A stretch of 64,000 nt of DNA from Gnomoniopsis sp. IMI 355080 (Eukaryota > Ascomycota > Sordariomycetes > Diaporthales > Gnomoniaceae), in the NCBI GenBank assembly GCA_027946555.1, contig JAPEVC010000131.1:39963-103962 (forward strand), given 5' to 3'. The notes beneath the pieces were generated by a model, which was not told the origin of the DNA, ran no database searches, and worked only from the letters and a program-made list of their open reading frames with translations. A program made the translations under genes and the position numbers. Numbering within the stretch: position 1 is the stretch's first letter; every line of letters starts with the position of its first letter. Below are positions 37,038-47,489 of this stretch, piece by piece.

Positions 37038-37840
37038 TCACCTCGTCTCCTTGACCACCTTCTTGACCAAGTCCTTCTGCGCTTCGATGTCTAGCTTTCC
37101 TTCATCCGTTTCCCTCAACGTCCTGCCTACGATCAAAATCGTCTTCACCGATTCACTCTTCACCCACACCTTTCCATTTCGTCCGGTCGCAATCTCGAAG
37201 CCTAGCCCGAGCTTGCCCAGCTCTTCCAACACCACCACGCGTCCTTCAGTGGTGCTCTTTGGCATCAAAAGTCTCCTTGCAAAGCCCAAAGACACCGTGA
37301 ACAACATGCCGCCAGTGAGGGGACCCATACCTTCAGCCTTGCCCGTCGCAGGATTGACACACTCCAGCTCAGCATCCATGTGTTTGTTGGCGAGAGAGAC
37401 GCGCGCATAGACAAGCTGGCCGGCAGCCAATTGCGGTCGAGTCTTCTTGGTGGCCATCTCGAATGCCAATACGGGGAGGAGAGCGTTGGAAGTGTAGGGC
37501 GAGAGTTGGACATAGTAGAAGTCGGCAGCGCCATGGTGGACTTGACCTATGACGAGGTCACCTTGGGCGGGTACGTACTGTTGTCAACATATCGTTAGTT
37601 GGCTTATTTGGGAGTAGATTTCCCAGAAGAGTGGCATACATGTCCGCCATTGTACTCAATCCATATTGTGTTCTTCTTGTGGTCTGTGACGAGCTGTCCT
37701 GCGATCGTCGGCAAGATCGTGCTCGGGAGGATGTGCCGCAGACCAGGGCCAAGATTTAATGCTTTCTTGGGGTGTGATGGTATGTTCGATGGATCGATAA
37801 CGTCGCCGGGCAGAACTAGAGGCCCTGTTGTCGCAGACAT
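37038..37840 (-). CDS. RRP40: Exosome complex subunit Rrp40
   Basis: Cap subunit (S1/KH) of the RNA exosome, which processes and degrades RNA 3' to 5' in nucleus and cytoplasm. Exons 37840-37640 and 37577-37038, 246 residues (yeast Rrp40 has 240); 63-nt intron in phase 0. The N-terminal domain has LVLPGDVI and IWIEYNGGHYVPAQGD. The S1 strand GDLVIGQVHHG is followed by a C-terminal KH-like part with LGFEIATGRNGKVWV, matching the G-x-N-G loop of Rrp40/Rrp4. Divergent from SSZ1 with 362 bp between start codons. Confidence 0.93.
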
Positions 37841-38202
37841 TGTGTTTTGCTTGTCGCGGGACTCCAGGTATGAATTTCTGTCGAGGAGATTTCGCCCTAC
37901 GAAAGAGCTTCGACAATATTTCGAGGTTGCCGGCCGAAAAGCTCCGCGGCTTATCGCTTTATCGTGACCTCTACCTTGGTGGGGTGGGCGGGAAGGCCGC
38001 AGGGGTGCCCCAGCTTTACGGTAGAGAGCCGCCAGAAATTTCGGGTTGGCCTTCCCAAAAATTTCGACCGCCTTCACACCTGTAAGAGCGCACTCTACAA
38101 CCAAGGACACTTCCATATCACGACGATCTCGCCTTCACTTTCCCCTCTGTTCTTTTTTTCGACTAGTCACTTTTCAGATTTCACTCCTCAAATACCCTCG
38201 AG
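37841..38202. promoter_or_regulatory. Bidirectional promoter of RRP40 and SSZ1
   Basis: 362 bp between the two start codons, too short for separate promoters. The SSZ1 side is C/T-rich (about 38090-38200), a usual leader in fungi. Both genes belong to the ribosome and RNA-processing growth programme, so shared control is plausible. Confidence 0.5.
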
Positions 38203-40068
38203 ATGACCGAGAACGGTGCTGAGGCCCAGACTGGGGCGGGCGAGCGTGTCGCCATTGGCATTACCTTTGGCAACTCCAACAGCTCTATCGCATACACTAT
38301 CGACGACAAGCCAGAGGTCATGGCCAACGAGGACGGCGGTAAGTGCTACACGCATGTAATGGAGCATTTATCGGGGCTAATATTATCTATGCAGACCGTC
38401 AAATACCTACGATACTGTCCTACGTTGACGGTGAGGAATACTACGGTGGCCAGGCAAAGGCATTCCTCATTCGCAACCCCAACAACACCGTCGCATACTT
38501 CAAGGAGTTCCTAGGCAAGGAGTGGGTTTGCCTTCTCGAACAAAAGTGCACTACTGCTCGCCAAAGATACTAACAATGACAATAGCTTCAAGTCAATCGA
38601 CCCAACTCACAACCACGCCTCCACACACCCCAAAGAGTCCAGCTCAGCCATCTCCTTTTCCGTCAAGGACAAGCCAGAGGAGGATGCCGCTCCCTCTGAG
38701 GTTTCTGTCTCTGAGGTCACCACCCGCTACCTGCGTCGCCTCGTGCAGTCCGCCTCCGACTACCTCGGCAAGAAGGTCACCTCCGCCGTCATCACCGTCC
38801 CCACCAACTTCAGCGACGCCCAGAAGGCCGCCCTGACCAAGGCTGCTGCCGACGCCGACCTCGAGATCCTCCAGCTGGTTTCCGACCCCGTTGCTGCTGT
38901 TCTCGCCTATGACGCGCGCCCAGAGGCCATCGCCGAGGCCGGTGCTCAGGACAAGATTGTCGTGGTGGCTGACTTGGGTGGCACTCGCAGCGACGTCGCC
39001 GTGGTGGCTAGCCGCGGTGGCATGTACACAATTCTGGCGACGGCGCATGACTACGAATTTGCCGGTTTTGCTCTTGATAAGGTCTTGATGGAGCACTTTG
39101 CCAAGGAATTTATCAAGAAGCACAAGACCGATCCCCGCGAGAACGCTCGCTCGCTGGCCAAGCTGAAGTTTGAGTCCGAGGCCACCAAGAAGGCCCTGTC
39201 TCTCGGCACCAACGCCAGCTTCAGCGTTGAATCGCTGGCCGACGGTATCGACTTCGCTTCCACTATTAACCGTCTGCGCTACGAGATGATTGCACGACCC
39301 GTCTTCGAGGGCGTCACGCGTCTGGTGGAGAGTGTCATCAAGAAGGCTGGCCTGGACGTGCTTGACATTGACGAGGTGATCATGTCTGGCGGCACCTCCC
39401 ACACGCCCCGCATCGCCTCCAACCTTGCCAACATCTTCCCCGAGACCACCCAGGTCTTCGCCCCCGCCACCTTCACCGCCGCGATCAACCCCTCCGAGCT
39501 GGCCGCCCGTGGCGCTGCGCTGCAGGCAAACCTGATTCAGGAGTTCGAGACCGAGGATATCGAGCAGAGCATCCACCCTGCCGTCACCACGGTCAAGCAC
39601 ACGTCCAACGCAATCGGCGTCATCAGCCTTGGCGAGGACGGCGCCGAGATCTTCACGCCCATCATCGCGCCCGAGACCGCCGTGCCCGCGCGCCGCACTG
39701 TGCACGTTCTCGGCCCCAAGGATGGCGGCGATGTGCTGGTCAAGATCGTTGAGGGTAACACGCACATCAAGGTGACGCAGCCTGAGCCCAAGGCCAACGG
39801 CGCCGAGGCAGCCACCAAGAAGGCCACTGTCGAGGACGAGAAGGATAGTGATGACGAGAGCGACTTCTCTGATGACGAGGAGGAGGAGCAGGAGACGCGC
39901 GAGAAGCTGTGGAAGATTGGCGCAACGCTCGCTGAGGCTGCTGTCCGTGGTGTCAAGAAGGGTGGCAAGGTTGAGGTCACGATAAATGTGCTTGCAGACC
40001 TTAGCGTGACCGCTCAGATTCGGGAGGTTGGTGCACAGGGTGGAGTGAGAGGGACAATTTCTGCATAA
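38203..40068 (+). CDS. SSZ1: Hsp70-like protein Ssz1 of the ribosome-associated complex
   Basis: Atypical Hsp70 that pairs with the J-protein zuotin at the ribosome exit and helps fold new chains. Exons 38203-38338, 38395-38521 and 38586-40068; 581 residues, introns of 56 and 64 nt. The nucleotide-binding part begins VAIGITFGNSNSSIAY near 17-32. VVVADLGGTRSDVAVV near 240 has Ser where canonical Hsp70s keep a Thr/Asp pattern, and VIMSGGTSHTPRI near 350 closes the domain. The usual Hsp70 substrate domain is shortened and replaced by a region with an acidic stretch (DSDDESDFSDDEEEE) near 505-520. No EEVD tail is present. These traits separate Ssz1 from Ssa and Ssb. The strand opposite is also open for 519 codons by chance of codon bias. 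Confidence 0.93.
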
Positions 40069-40801
40069 GAGGTTGTTTCTTTTTTCTTTGTGATCATAGT
40101 ATGGGAATATTGGAGGGTTGTTCTGTGGCGGAAAGCTTTCTGCTTGGTTTTGGTAACGGCTGGATGTAGTCCATGGTGATGAGGAATAAAAAGCTCCGCG
40201 CAAAATAGACGGACCGGAGAAACCAGTCCAATTTCGGAGGTCGGGAAACGCGGCGCTGGCATTCAGGCATAGCAGGAGAGCTTGATAGAGGATCTTGTTG
40301 AATACAACATTAGATTTTTCGAGTCACCCCAAATTCTTCGCTATTTTTCGTTGTATGTGAGATCGCCCCGCAACGTTTCGGTTCTTGCCTTCTTCGCCGC
40401 TGTAGCGACAGGCGAACCGCATCTGGCCAAGAAAACACAGCTCTTAATCATCCAACGTGTAGGTACGTCTATTATTAGTATGTAAATTTTGCGCATCGCT
40501 TTCATGCTGGTCGCTGTGTATGTCAAATACGCTATTGTGGTATGTGTGCCATCCAGATATCCCTTTACGCCCCATTTCTTCGTGACGAAGATGCTGTACA
40601 TGCTTGTATGTTTGTTTATTTCCAGGACACATACGCCTGGCCGCTTGCGGGAGAATGCCTCGGCTGTTGATAATTTTCTCCAGTTCCAGCTCGTTCCGTT
40701 CCACCGGGCCTGGAATTCTTTCATCCGTCAAGGTTGGGAGGTTCCGTAGTGGCAACTCCAGGGTTCCCAAGCCTCGAGCTGAATGCTGTTCTCTCCAATC
40801 A
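40069..40801. other. Intergenic region between convergent SSZ1 and the zinc-finger gene
   Basis: 733 bp, presumably two 3' UTRs. No gene supported. Confidence 0.5.
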
Positions 40802-43203
40802 TTATGACACCAGAGCAGCAGCAGCAGCATCCTCCATAGTAACGTCCTCCTCCATTGGCTCGGGCGGATTCTGCACGCTGTGCTTATTCTGCATGTGTCG
40901 CCGCCAATTGTCCTTTCTCGGAAATGATTTGCCGCCGCCCTGTTTCGCGTACGCGCACCCGGCCACCGTGCAGTGGTACTTGCGTGTCTTGTTGTGCTTG
41001 TCGTTGACGTGCCGGTCCAGGTGCGTCTTGGTGCCGAATCGTTTGTCGCATAGCGTGCACTGGTGTGGCCGCTCGTGATAGCGTTTATGGTGGCTGCAAG
41101 ATGGTCAGTATGATGACAAGTAGACGCATGAGATGACAAGAAGAAACGTGGGTAGACCGCCGAAGAGGGGCCGGGGAGGGATGGGTAAAGTGGGCAGAGC
41201 AGAGCGGAACAGCCGCGGCCGCGGCCGAGTGAGGGTAGCCGCCAAAAAAGGCGGCCTCCGCTTACAGTGGCCGGGGTGGGTAAAAAAGGTCTTTTGTTGA
41301 AAGGGAAGGGGGTTGGGGACGAAAGCTCGAAGGGAAAAGCTCACTTTAATTTATGCACCTGGTCAAACCTGCTTCCACACTCTTCACAAGCAAACGACGT
41401 AGGCTTTGGCGATGAGCCATCTCCTTGTGACGAGGTTCGTGAGTGGCCACCAGGTACAGCACCAAGATGATAGTCCGTTCCGCTATAAGAGCTAGGAGGG
41501 CGTTGAGAATTCATCGACGAGCGTGGTGAGGGTGAGCCGGTATAGGCCGAGTCTGTGAAACGGGTGTCTGGGGAAGTGTGGTTTGATGGTGAAGGCGCGT
41601 AGGCATACTGGTCGAAGCCGGGACCAGGTGATGAGGTATCGGAGATGTCGGTGATGACCTGCTCCTCATGCTGCGGGACAACCTGCCCGCTAGTGGTGAT
41701 GTCCATCTGGGTTGGGTGGCGCACGACGGCTTGGAATTGAGGTCGGTCTGGTACGGGGGTGGGCTGTTGTTGAGGAATGTCGGAGTCGTCCTGATAGGCC
41801 TCGGGTTCTTGGTAATAAGGCTCTGTTTGTAACGGCGGCGTAGGCTCTTGTTGTTGTTGTTGTTGTTGAGAGGGAGGAAGTGTTTGTGAGTGAGATGTGG
41901 GAGAAAGCTCAAAATTGTGAGGGGGTGAGGTATTGAGCTGTGGGGGTGAGTTATCCAATTTCCACAACTCCGTATTGACCCAGGCAGCCTGCTCAGCAGG
42001 AATAGAAGGTTTCATCATTTCCATCGGATTGACCGTGCCTGGTTCTGGATGGGAGGGACTAGGCGGTGGCTCAAAGACTTTGTTGGGGCTGGATGGGTGG
42101 AGGCCTCTGTCGTGTGGCGGAGACAATGTGTCGGGCTTCGCCTCCGGCGTATCCCTTCCGCTCTCTTCGCTGCTCGCATAATCATCTTTCGCAGCATTCG
42201 ACTCTGGACTCATCGGAGGATCGAAAGGACTTCCAAGACTTCGAGATTTTGACTGCTGGTCGCCACCTTGTTGTGCACGGGGAATTACCACCCCTGCCAA
42301 AGCCGCTGTGGCCGCTACGGGTAACTTCATCAGATGGAGAAATTGAGAATTTTGGGGCGGAGGTGGCATCTGCGACTCCTCCGGCGGCGACAATGGCGCA
42401 CCTGAATAGTACTCTTCTGCTGATCCTCCCATGACGGGCTTCTCGTCGACCAAATACGGCGCAGAAGCCCCAGTCTGCATCGGGGCCAATTCATCGAGAT
42501 CCATGTCTGATGACCGGGTGTTCTGCCGAGACTCACTCCCACTCGATCTCGTGCTGTCCCGATGCAAGATTTTGTCGTGAATTTTCCGGAAAGCATCTCC
42601 CATAGATCCATGCTGACTCCCCGTGGGCGATCGTGAGAGCTGTTCAGGCTCGCTGGTCAGGGTTCCAAAAGTCGCGCTCCGAGTGCTCATGCCTGGTTCG
42701 GGGGGCGGAGTAAAAGGACCCTGGACGACGGCAGGAGAGTTCTTTCGACTAGAGGCCAGGATAATACTTGGCGCAGGAGAGCAGGAGCGCATGGCCTGGC
42801 CCACCAGAGCTGGAGAGGGAGCAGCGCTGTGGTGATAGGTGATGCCATTAGGGCCGTACTCCTTCCCGGTCTGAGAGTCGTGGTCAGATAATGTTGCAGC
42901 AGCAGAAGCCAGACGGCTGTTGGACATGTGAGATAGACGGTTCACGTGTGGCGCGAAGGCCTGGGACTGAGGGCGAGAGCGCATGTGGGACGTGCCAGGC
43001 ACACCGGCGCGCATGGCCTTGGCATCCTCCTCCTGGCGTTGCCGCAGACGTCGTTTCCGGCGACATTTTAATATGAAGGGCAAGCTGCAGACGAGGATCA
43101 AAACAGCGGCGGCGACAGCACCAACGATGGAACCAGCGATAGCACCCGATGAAGCGCCACGAGCCACGAGGACGTGGTCGCGGGTGGTGAGAGTGGTCAA
43201 CAT
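40802..43203 (-). CDS. C2H2 zinc-finger protein with an N-terminal transmembrane segment
   Basis: Exons 43203-41345 and 41093-40802, 716 residues; the 251-nt intron splits the first zinc finger and its phases agree. After a short N-terminus (MLTTLTTRDHVLVARGA) comes one strong membrane helix (about 18-45, IAGSIVGAVAAAVLILVCSL), directly followed by KCRRKRRLRQR. By the positive-inside rule this puts the long C-terminal part in the cytosol. About 550 disordered Pro/Ser/Gln-rich residues follow, including a Gln run. The C-terminus holds three C2H2 fingers: CEECGSRFDQVHKLK..H, CTLCDKRFGTKTHLDRH, and a longer-spaced one starting CTVAGCAYAKQ with HMQNKH. An acidic end (MEEDVTMEDAAAA) could activate transcription. 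A membrane-held transcription factor is the simplest reading, but no data show this. Start chosen at the ATG giving the intact helix. Confidence 0.85.
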
Positions 43204-46200
43204 GGCGGTCAGGGAGTGAGGTGAGTTGAGATGAGAGAGCGCGGGTGGGTGTCTCAGGTGCACGAGACTGATTGGCCGCGTATGCTGAGGAAAGTGGAAA
43301 AATGGGTGTGTCCGAAGGCCCAATCGAGGTCGCGGTCCAGGTCCAGATTGGGAAGCCAGTACTAGATTCAGATCAACCAAATCTTGGAGCGGGCGGCGAC
43401 AGCAGTAAAGAGATTCAGGGCGCAGGACGTCTCGCCCTCAGGGCCGGACAGACCGGCGGCAAGCAGGTGGCCGGCGCCGATGCAAGAGAGGTCGTCGCAG
43501 GCCTCCGGAGCTGTCTTGACTCGTCGGGCTCGGTCAATTGGCGGTGGGATTTAATGGCGACGATGAGAGCGGGAGGATGCGCCCTCCCATGGTCGACAGA
43601 TGCGATGGTCGGTTGGAGGTGATGTGACAAGACGATCGGGATTTTTGACGAGGGCCGAAAAGCAAGAGATTCGAGATGAGAGGAGTGCTGAGCCACTGGC
43701 CGAGCGGGCACAAGTTGCAACGGGGGTTGACCTCAGAAGTGGAGCAGGGTATAAGGTGAGCCCTGCGAGAGTCAGCCAATCAGGGAAGGTACAGCACTGT
43801 CCGAGGATGCCTGGGCAAGGGGTTGGGGGCTCTTGCAGGCCCAGAGACAGGCTCTGACCTACCAACAACAGCCCTCAGCCGCACCGCCAGCGAGGAACTG
43901 GCTGGCAGGACTGTTTGAATCGAAAACTTGGCAGTTGAATCATCTCTGTTGAGGTACTCCCACCCAAGCACTGACTGGTCTTACCCAGACCCTGCAGCCA
44001 GCAAAGCAAGAGGGGCAGCTACTGCAGTAGTCTGCAGTACCGTAGGTAGGTACCACACCATACTATGGTAAAACTGTGGTAATACTATGGTAGTACTGTG
44101 GTTCGCTACAATTCCTGCCTAGGTAGACGGAGGCAGCCCGGGCTCCCCGGCCTGTCCGTCCACTCGAGCCTTTCTTTGTTGGAGTCCGTGCAGGTGCAGA
44201 CAAGAAAGGGGCGGCCTCCAGTCGTCCCTCACAAACCGGCCCCACATTAGCAGAGCTCCACCGTTTCATCACTGACCGTCATCACTGCAAGCACTGATTG
44301 TAAATCTCAATCTTATAGAGCTTTATAGGATGCTGTTTAGGGCTTCTGGCGTTGACTGGAGCTGCCCCGTTTCCTCTACTCTTTGCTCTTGTTATTCATC
44401 GATCCCAGTCAAAGCCCTCTACGCTCTCGAGTTTGCATGGAGGTATATACCAAGGTAGTCGTCTTGTCCAATCTTGTAGTGTCTGCGGCTGAGTGACTTT
44501 TTGTATGAGAACATCGTGAGCATGAGGCTAAAAAGCGAAATAAGATATCCGCCAAACTTAGACTGCCAGGGGACCCAGCCTCACCAAAGTCAAATAGATT
44601 ACCAAATGTGGCCAATTTGATCCTATGTAGTTTTTATGAAGCACAACTATAAACAAACAAAAAGTGAAAAGAAGACACCCAGCAAGAAAGATGCAATTTC
44701 GAGACGCGAGTAATAGAATGACAGCATCTACTGTGTAGACTCCGGGCGGAGCCATATCAGCCTGTCTTATTAGTCCTTAGCACGTGGTATCTTGTTCCGA
44801 CTGGGCACACAAAAACTGCTTGTTCCTTTTTGACAGTCATGAGTAATCCCTCAATCCGCTTCTCAAAATTTGGACACTGCCCAGCCTCCATTGCTTGGAG
44901 GCCTTTCGCCCCCGAAGCCGCAAATATTCCCAGCCGCAAAACCAGTCACATTCCTTGTGGAATCCCCCCTCTTCTGCAGGAGATGGCTGCTGATTGCTTG
45001 TCTGCCATGATTCCTCAGCAAGGAGCCTAGGCCGTATAACATGATTGTGTCTTGGTGGATATATCGGCGTCGTTGCCCATGTCCTCGGCAGTTGGGTCCA
45101 TATGCTCCGACGTACTCTGATGAGATTCAGATTTACTTAGAATCCGCCCATGTTACCAAGGGGTCGGAGGGGAAAGCGGGAGCAGAGGCCTTAATCTTAG
45201 ACAGATATACTCCTTTCGGATAGCCTGTCCGGTTTTGAGATGATTGACCTTGTTCTTTAGAGAGCTCAATCCCTTCAACTATCCTGCATTCCCTTTGCCT
45301 TGTGTTGAATCAATGTATTGTACGACCTCTCGGCCGTTTTCACAGCTGTGCGACGTACTGTTTTCTGAAGTTACCAGTGTGATCCGAGCTATCTCGGTGA
45401 CCAACAATGGATGTCAGTCGTACAATGCCCTCACACCTGCGACTTCCACCGCCGGTAAGTTTGCAAATACTACCAGAAACATATTCTTTCTTCACTAAGT
45501 ATCTTTCGGTCCCAAAAATGTCTCGCAGATCTCCGCGGCCTCTAGGCGCACGCGAAAATTATGTTGGAAGGTCTAGGAGCTCACGAACCCAAGAACGGTT
45601 TGGCGGCTGATCTACCTTGATCTGCCCAAACTTTGTTTCCCACAAACTTCATCAAATCATATCGATAATCAACCATGTTTCCACACTCTTCAAATACTCA
45701 CCGCCTAGAACCGTATGACTTCCGTTCCGCCGTGGCCAGAACACCCTCGTCCCTTGTGACAATTCTTGAGTCATCAGCGACATTCTGCTTCGACCCTCAT
45801 AGTGTTTGACACACTCGGTCTTTTTGCGTGACGGGCACCCTTGCGAACATTACATGCTGGAGCAGCAACAGCTTGTGCAGGTGCGTCCACGCTGGCAGGC
45901 CGTGATCGGTTTCAGCGAGTGCGTGGCTCAGCGTGCTGTGTCTCACGCCGTTGCGCGTGATATACAGCTGTTTCCTGGAGCGACAAACGGCAAGGAATGC
46001 ATGGCATAGAAAACAATGACACTCCGTGAAAAGTCAAATTCATTTGGGCATTTTTTGGTGCTGACCTGGTCGATACTCCTGGTTAGAAGCGTGTGCCGCG
46101 GTGAGCTGCTATACCAATTCGGCTGGGTGGAGCCGGGTTGCTGAGGTACACACATGAATACATGTGCTTGGGAACGAGAGGGGGTGTAAGGGACATTTCG

Positions 46201-46973
46201 GTGGTTCACTATTAGCCACGGAAGTGAGAGCTATGGTTTATACGCGCAAAGGGTCACGATGCGTATTTCACAGGCCACAGCTAAACTCGAAACCGAAGGA
46301 TAAGAACCTGTGCACCTCTTGCTCACAAATCCTTCGCGCCATCTTCAAAACCCATTCGCTGCGTTGAAAGTACCTAGGTAGCCTGCCGGCCCTTCTTCTA
46401 TCGTCTCTTCAAATCCACTTTTGCAGGTGTATACTTGAACGTGGCGCAGAGTGAGGATAATGTGTAAGTACCCATGTTCGCTCGCCTGTTCGCTCTCGAT
46501 GGCGTTCAACCAGATCACCAGCTAGACTCGTCAAGACAATTCGATACCCAACCTGCTACACGATCGACATTTCACGAAATAGGCCAAGTATCTAATGGTA
46601 TCATACGAAGCAATTGTTCCCCCCCCCCCCGTTTTCGCTTGATGGGGTCCTTGGCGTGCCTAATCTGCAATAGAGTCGAAGCTTTGGTGCCCGTCTTGTA
46701 TACTACTGGTTTCGGCTTCCAAGTTATGGACTTTTAGATTGTCGACGATGTCGGACATCCCGCCTCTCCTTTCGTCGTCTCCCTTGTCCCTCCTATTTGA
46801 TGACTTGGCGTTTGGTGGACTGGCGAGGTTTATTAGGAGAAGCGTCTTTGCCAAGGATAATATTTCCAGCCTCGGAGGTGCTCAGCGGTAGCATCCTCCT
46901 CGTCATGGCTATGATGCTGGGAGATGTGGCAAGGCTGGCCTCCATGTCCCGGGTGAAGAGTGCCCTCATTCGG
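43204..46973. other. Long gene-poor region upstream of the zinc-finger gene
   Basis: The first part should be promoter and leader of the zinc-finger gene. Noted inside: a 22-bp tandem duplication at 44062-44105, the palindrome TACCTAGGTA at 46371-46380, and a run of 12 C at 46619-46630. The second half of the orphan minus-strand frame, described separately, reaches left to 46793. No other gene supported. Confidence 0.45.
44062..44105. repeat. 22-bp tandem duplication
   Basis: Two adjacent 22-bp units, 44062-44083 and 44084-44105, both beginning ACTATGGTA and continuing ACTGTGG. They differ at a few positions. Each unit also contains a related half (ACTATGGT / ACTGTGGT), so the block reads as four diverged copies of a roughly 11-bp motif. 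Confidence 0.6.
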
Positions 46974-47489
46974 TCAAGGTCGACGACCAGAGGACTTGGT
47001 ATCAAGGCAAAGTTCCTTGACGCGCCAAGCACCATCGCGCCTTTGGTAGAACTGTTGTCCGCCCAAAGTTGGTTTCTCCTTCAATGTCAAACGATAGGCC
47101 TTTTTGGTGATACACAAGCATTCCTTGCATTTGTTCACAAGCCAGCATTTAAAGCTGACGCCCCCTTGGCCGTCAAATTTGGCAAAGTACAGCTCCCGGT
47201 CTTTGTTAACAAAGAGCCTTCCATAAATATGCGCGCTTTTATCATTCGGGTCCTGGCGCTGGAGCCATGCCTTGTGCTCGGTGGTACGCTTCGGGTGGGT
47301 GATGTACCGAAGCGTCACGGTTATCTGTTTGGGCAGCGTCACCACAATTGCGGGCGGTGTCGCCGCGGCTACGTGCTGAGGAGCCCCTCGACGCCCACTG
47401 CGGCGATTTCGAAGCGTTGCTGCGCGGGCGGGCTCGGGGCTCTGAGCCTCATTAGCGCCACGCCCGGTGAACACTCTCCGTCGCTTCAT
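46974..47489 (-). CDS. Orphan hypothetical protein, possibly frameshifted at its 3' part
   Basis: A 171-codon frame starting MKRRRVFTGRG with a coding-like composition: IVVTLPKQITVTLRYITHP, then IYGRLFVNKDRELYFAKFDG and CWLVNKCKECLCITKKAYR. It stops at 46974. A second minus-strand frame (47035-46793) overlaps its end and also looks coding (SPLVVDLDRMRALFTRDMEA, MLPLSTSEAGNIILGKD). One base shift near 47000-47015 would join them into about 230 residues. No intron of usable length fits. A plus-strand frame of 246 codons covers the same place but has a less protein-like composition. No family recognised; a Cys-rich patch (CKECLCI) is the only visible motif. Confidence 0.4.
   Translation of the reverse strand: MKRRRVFTGRGANEAQSPEPARAATLRNRRSGRRGAPQHVAAATPPAIVVTLPKQITVTLRYITHPKRTTEHKAWLQRQDPNDKSAHIYGRLFVNKDRELYFAKFDGQGGVSFKCWLVNKCKECLCITKKAYRLTLKEKPTLGGQQFYQRRDGAWRVKELCLDTKSSGRRP

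Noticed and set aside
38644..40203. 519-codon open frame antisense to SSZ1
   Set aside because: Produced by strong codon bias of SSZ1; the sense strand has a clear Hsp70 family match and the antisense product has no domain.
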